NCBI RefSeq assembly: GCF_947504225.1
Contig: NZ_CANNGT010000004.1
Location: 227,741 to 291,740, forward strand
Direction: 5' to 3'
Length of the DNA stretch: 64,000 nt
DNA from: Brumimicrobium ulvae
Lineage (GTDB): Bacteria; Bacteroidota; Bacteroidia; Flavobacteriales_D; Crocinitomicaceae
Shown here: one piece after another, positions 63,970-64,000 of the stretch
Numbering within the stretch: the stretch's first letter is position 1
Layout: every line of letters starts with the position of its first letter
Program-made: the position numbers and the translations under genes
The notes under the pieces: generated by a model
The model's input: only the letters and a program-made list of their open reading frames with translations
The model's database searches: none
Told to the model about the DNA's origin: nothing

Positions 63970-64000
63970 ATGGGAAAGCAATTTTCAAAAGACATCGAAA
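63970..64000 (+). CDS. Possible partial gene at right edge
   Basis: An ATG at 63970 opens MGKQFSKDIE and runs to the end of the window. Only ten codons are visible, so no product can be named. The inverted repeat just upstream makes a mobile-element gene or autoregulated gene possible. Confidence 0.3.
   Translation, partial: MGKQFSKDIE

Overview
This window is a chromosomal stretch of a low-GC Bacteroidota bacterium, most likely a marine or aquatic member of the Flavobacteriales (placement inferred from gene content, not from a marker phylogeny). The signs are an IPExxxVDY-family protein beside pyruvate kinase, a DUF4856-imelysin pair, large TPR/OmpA envelope proteins, SufS-SufE, several promoters of the Bacteroidota form TTTG-N19/20-TAnnTTTG, and many 1-nt TAATG gene junctions. 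No rRNA, tRNA, CRISPR array, prophage or intact IS element was seen.

Layout. 1-5.6 kb: imelysin/DUF4856 lipoproteins, msrB, and a coupled TPR/OmpA-PD40 envelope pair. 5.8-13.5 kb: heme A synthase, an ALDH8-like aldehyde dehydrogenase, small membrane or secreted unknowns, dxs and an NRDE/TANGO2 protein. 13.6-24.4 kb: an outer-membrane barrel coupled to a 1031-aa TPR protein, an FtsE-like ATPase, a 12-TM-type protein, arsC-mlaF-mlaE, and an SprT-like protein coupled to manC. 24.4-33.2 kb: a zinc-ribbon protein, a TlpA-like thioredoxin with an unusual N-terminal half, hflX, two amidohydrolase genes and an acidic amphipathic lipoprotein. 33.5-39.3 kb: sufS-sufE, an orphan PhoB-type regulator, pyk. 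39.3-47 kb: a secreted glycosidase-like protein, a cyclase-family enzyme, an M48 protease, a PAP2-like protein, rpoN and asnS. 47-52 kb: a nucleoside-phosphorylase-like unknown, then nirK-nirV-SCO. 52-62.6 kb: ahcY, rplY, prs, hutI, a giant TraB/GumN protein and a yicC-gmk-nadD operon.

The clearest metabolic unit is nirK (copper nitrite reductase lipoprotein fused to cytochrome c) with a NirV-like SUMF1 protein and an SCO copper chaperone. It suggests nitrite-to-NO reduction at the envelope. Two perfect DNA dyads lie upstream.

The last 1.4 kb is accessory in character. It holds a frameshifted 3' remnant of a tyrosine recombinase, then a small DinB-family gene bracketed by a 14-bp inverted repeat. 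The gene is followed by a ~130-bp folded element whose arms carry an extra unpaired base, similar in architecture to an integron attC site. This cassette-like unit is the best candidate for an undescribed mobile system here. Two other long intergenic palindromes (45.3 and 53.6 kb) look like MITE-type elements.
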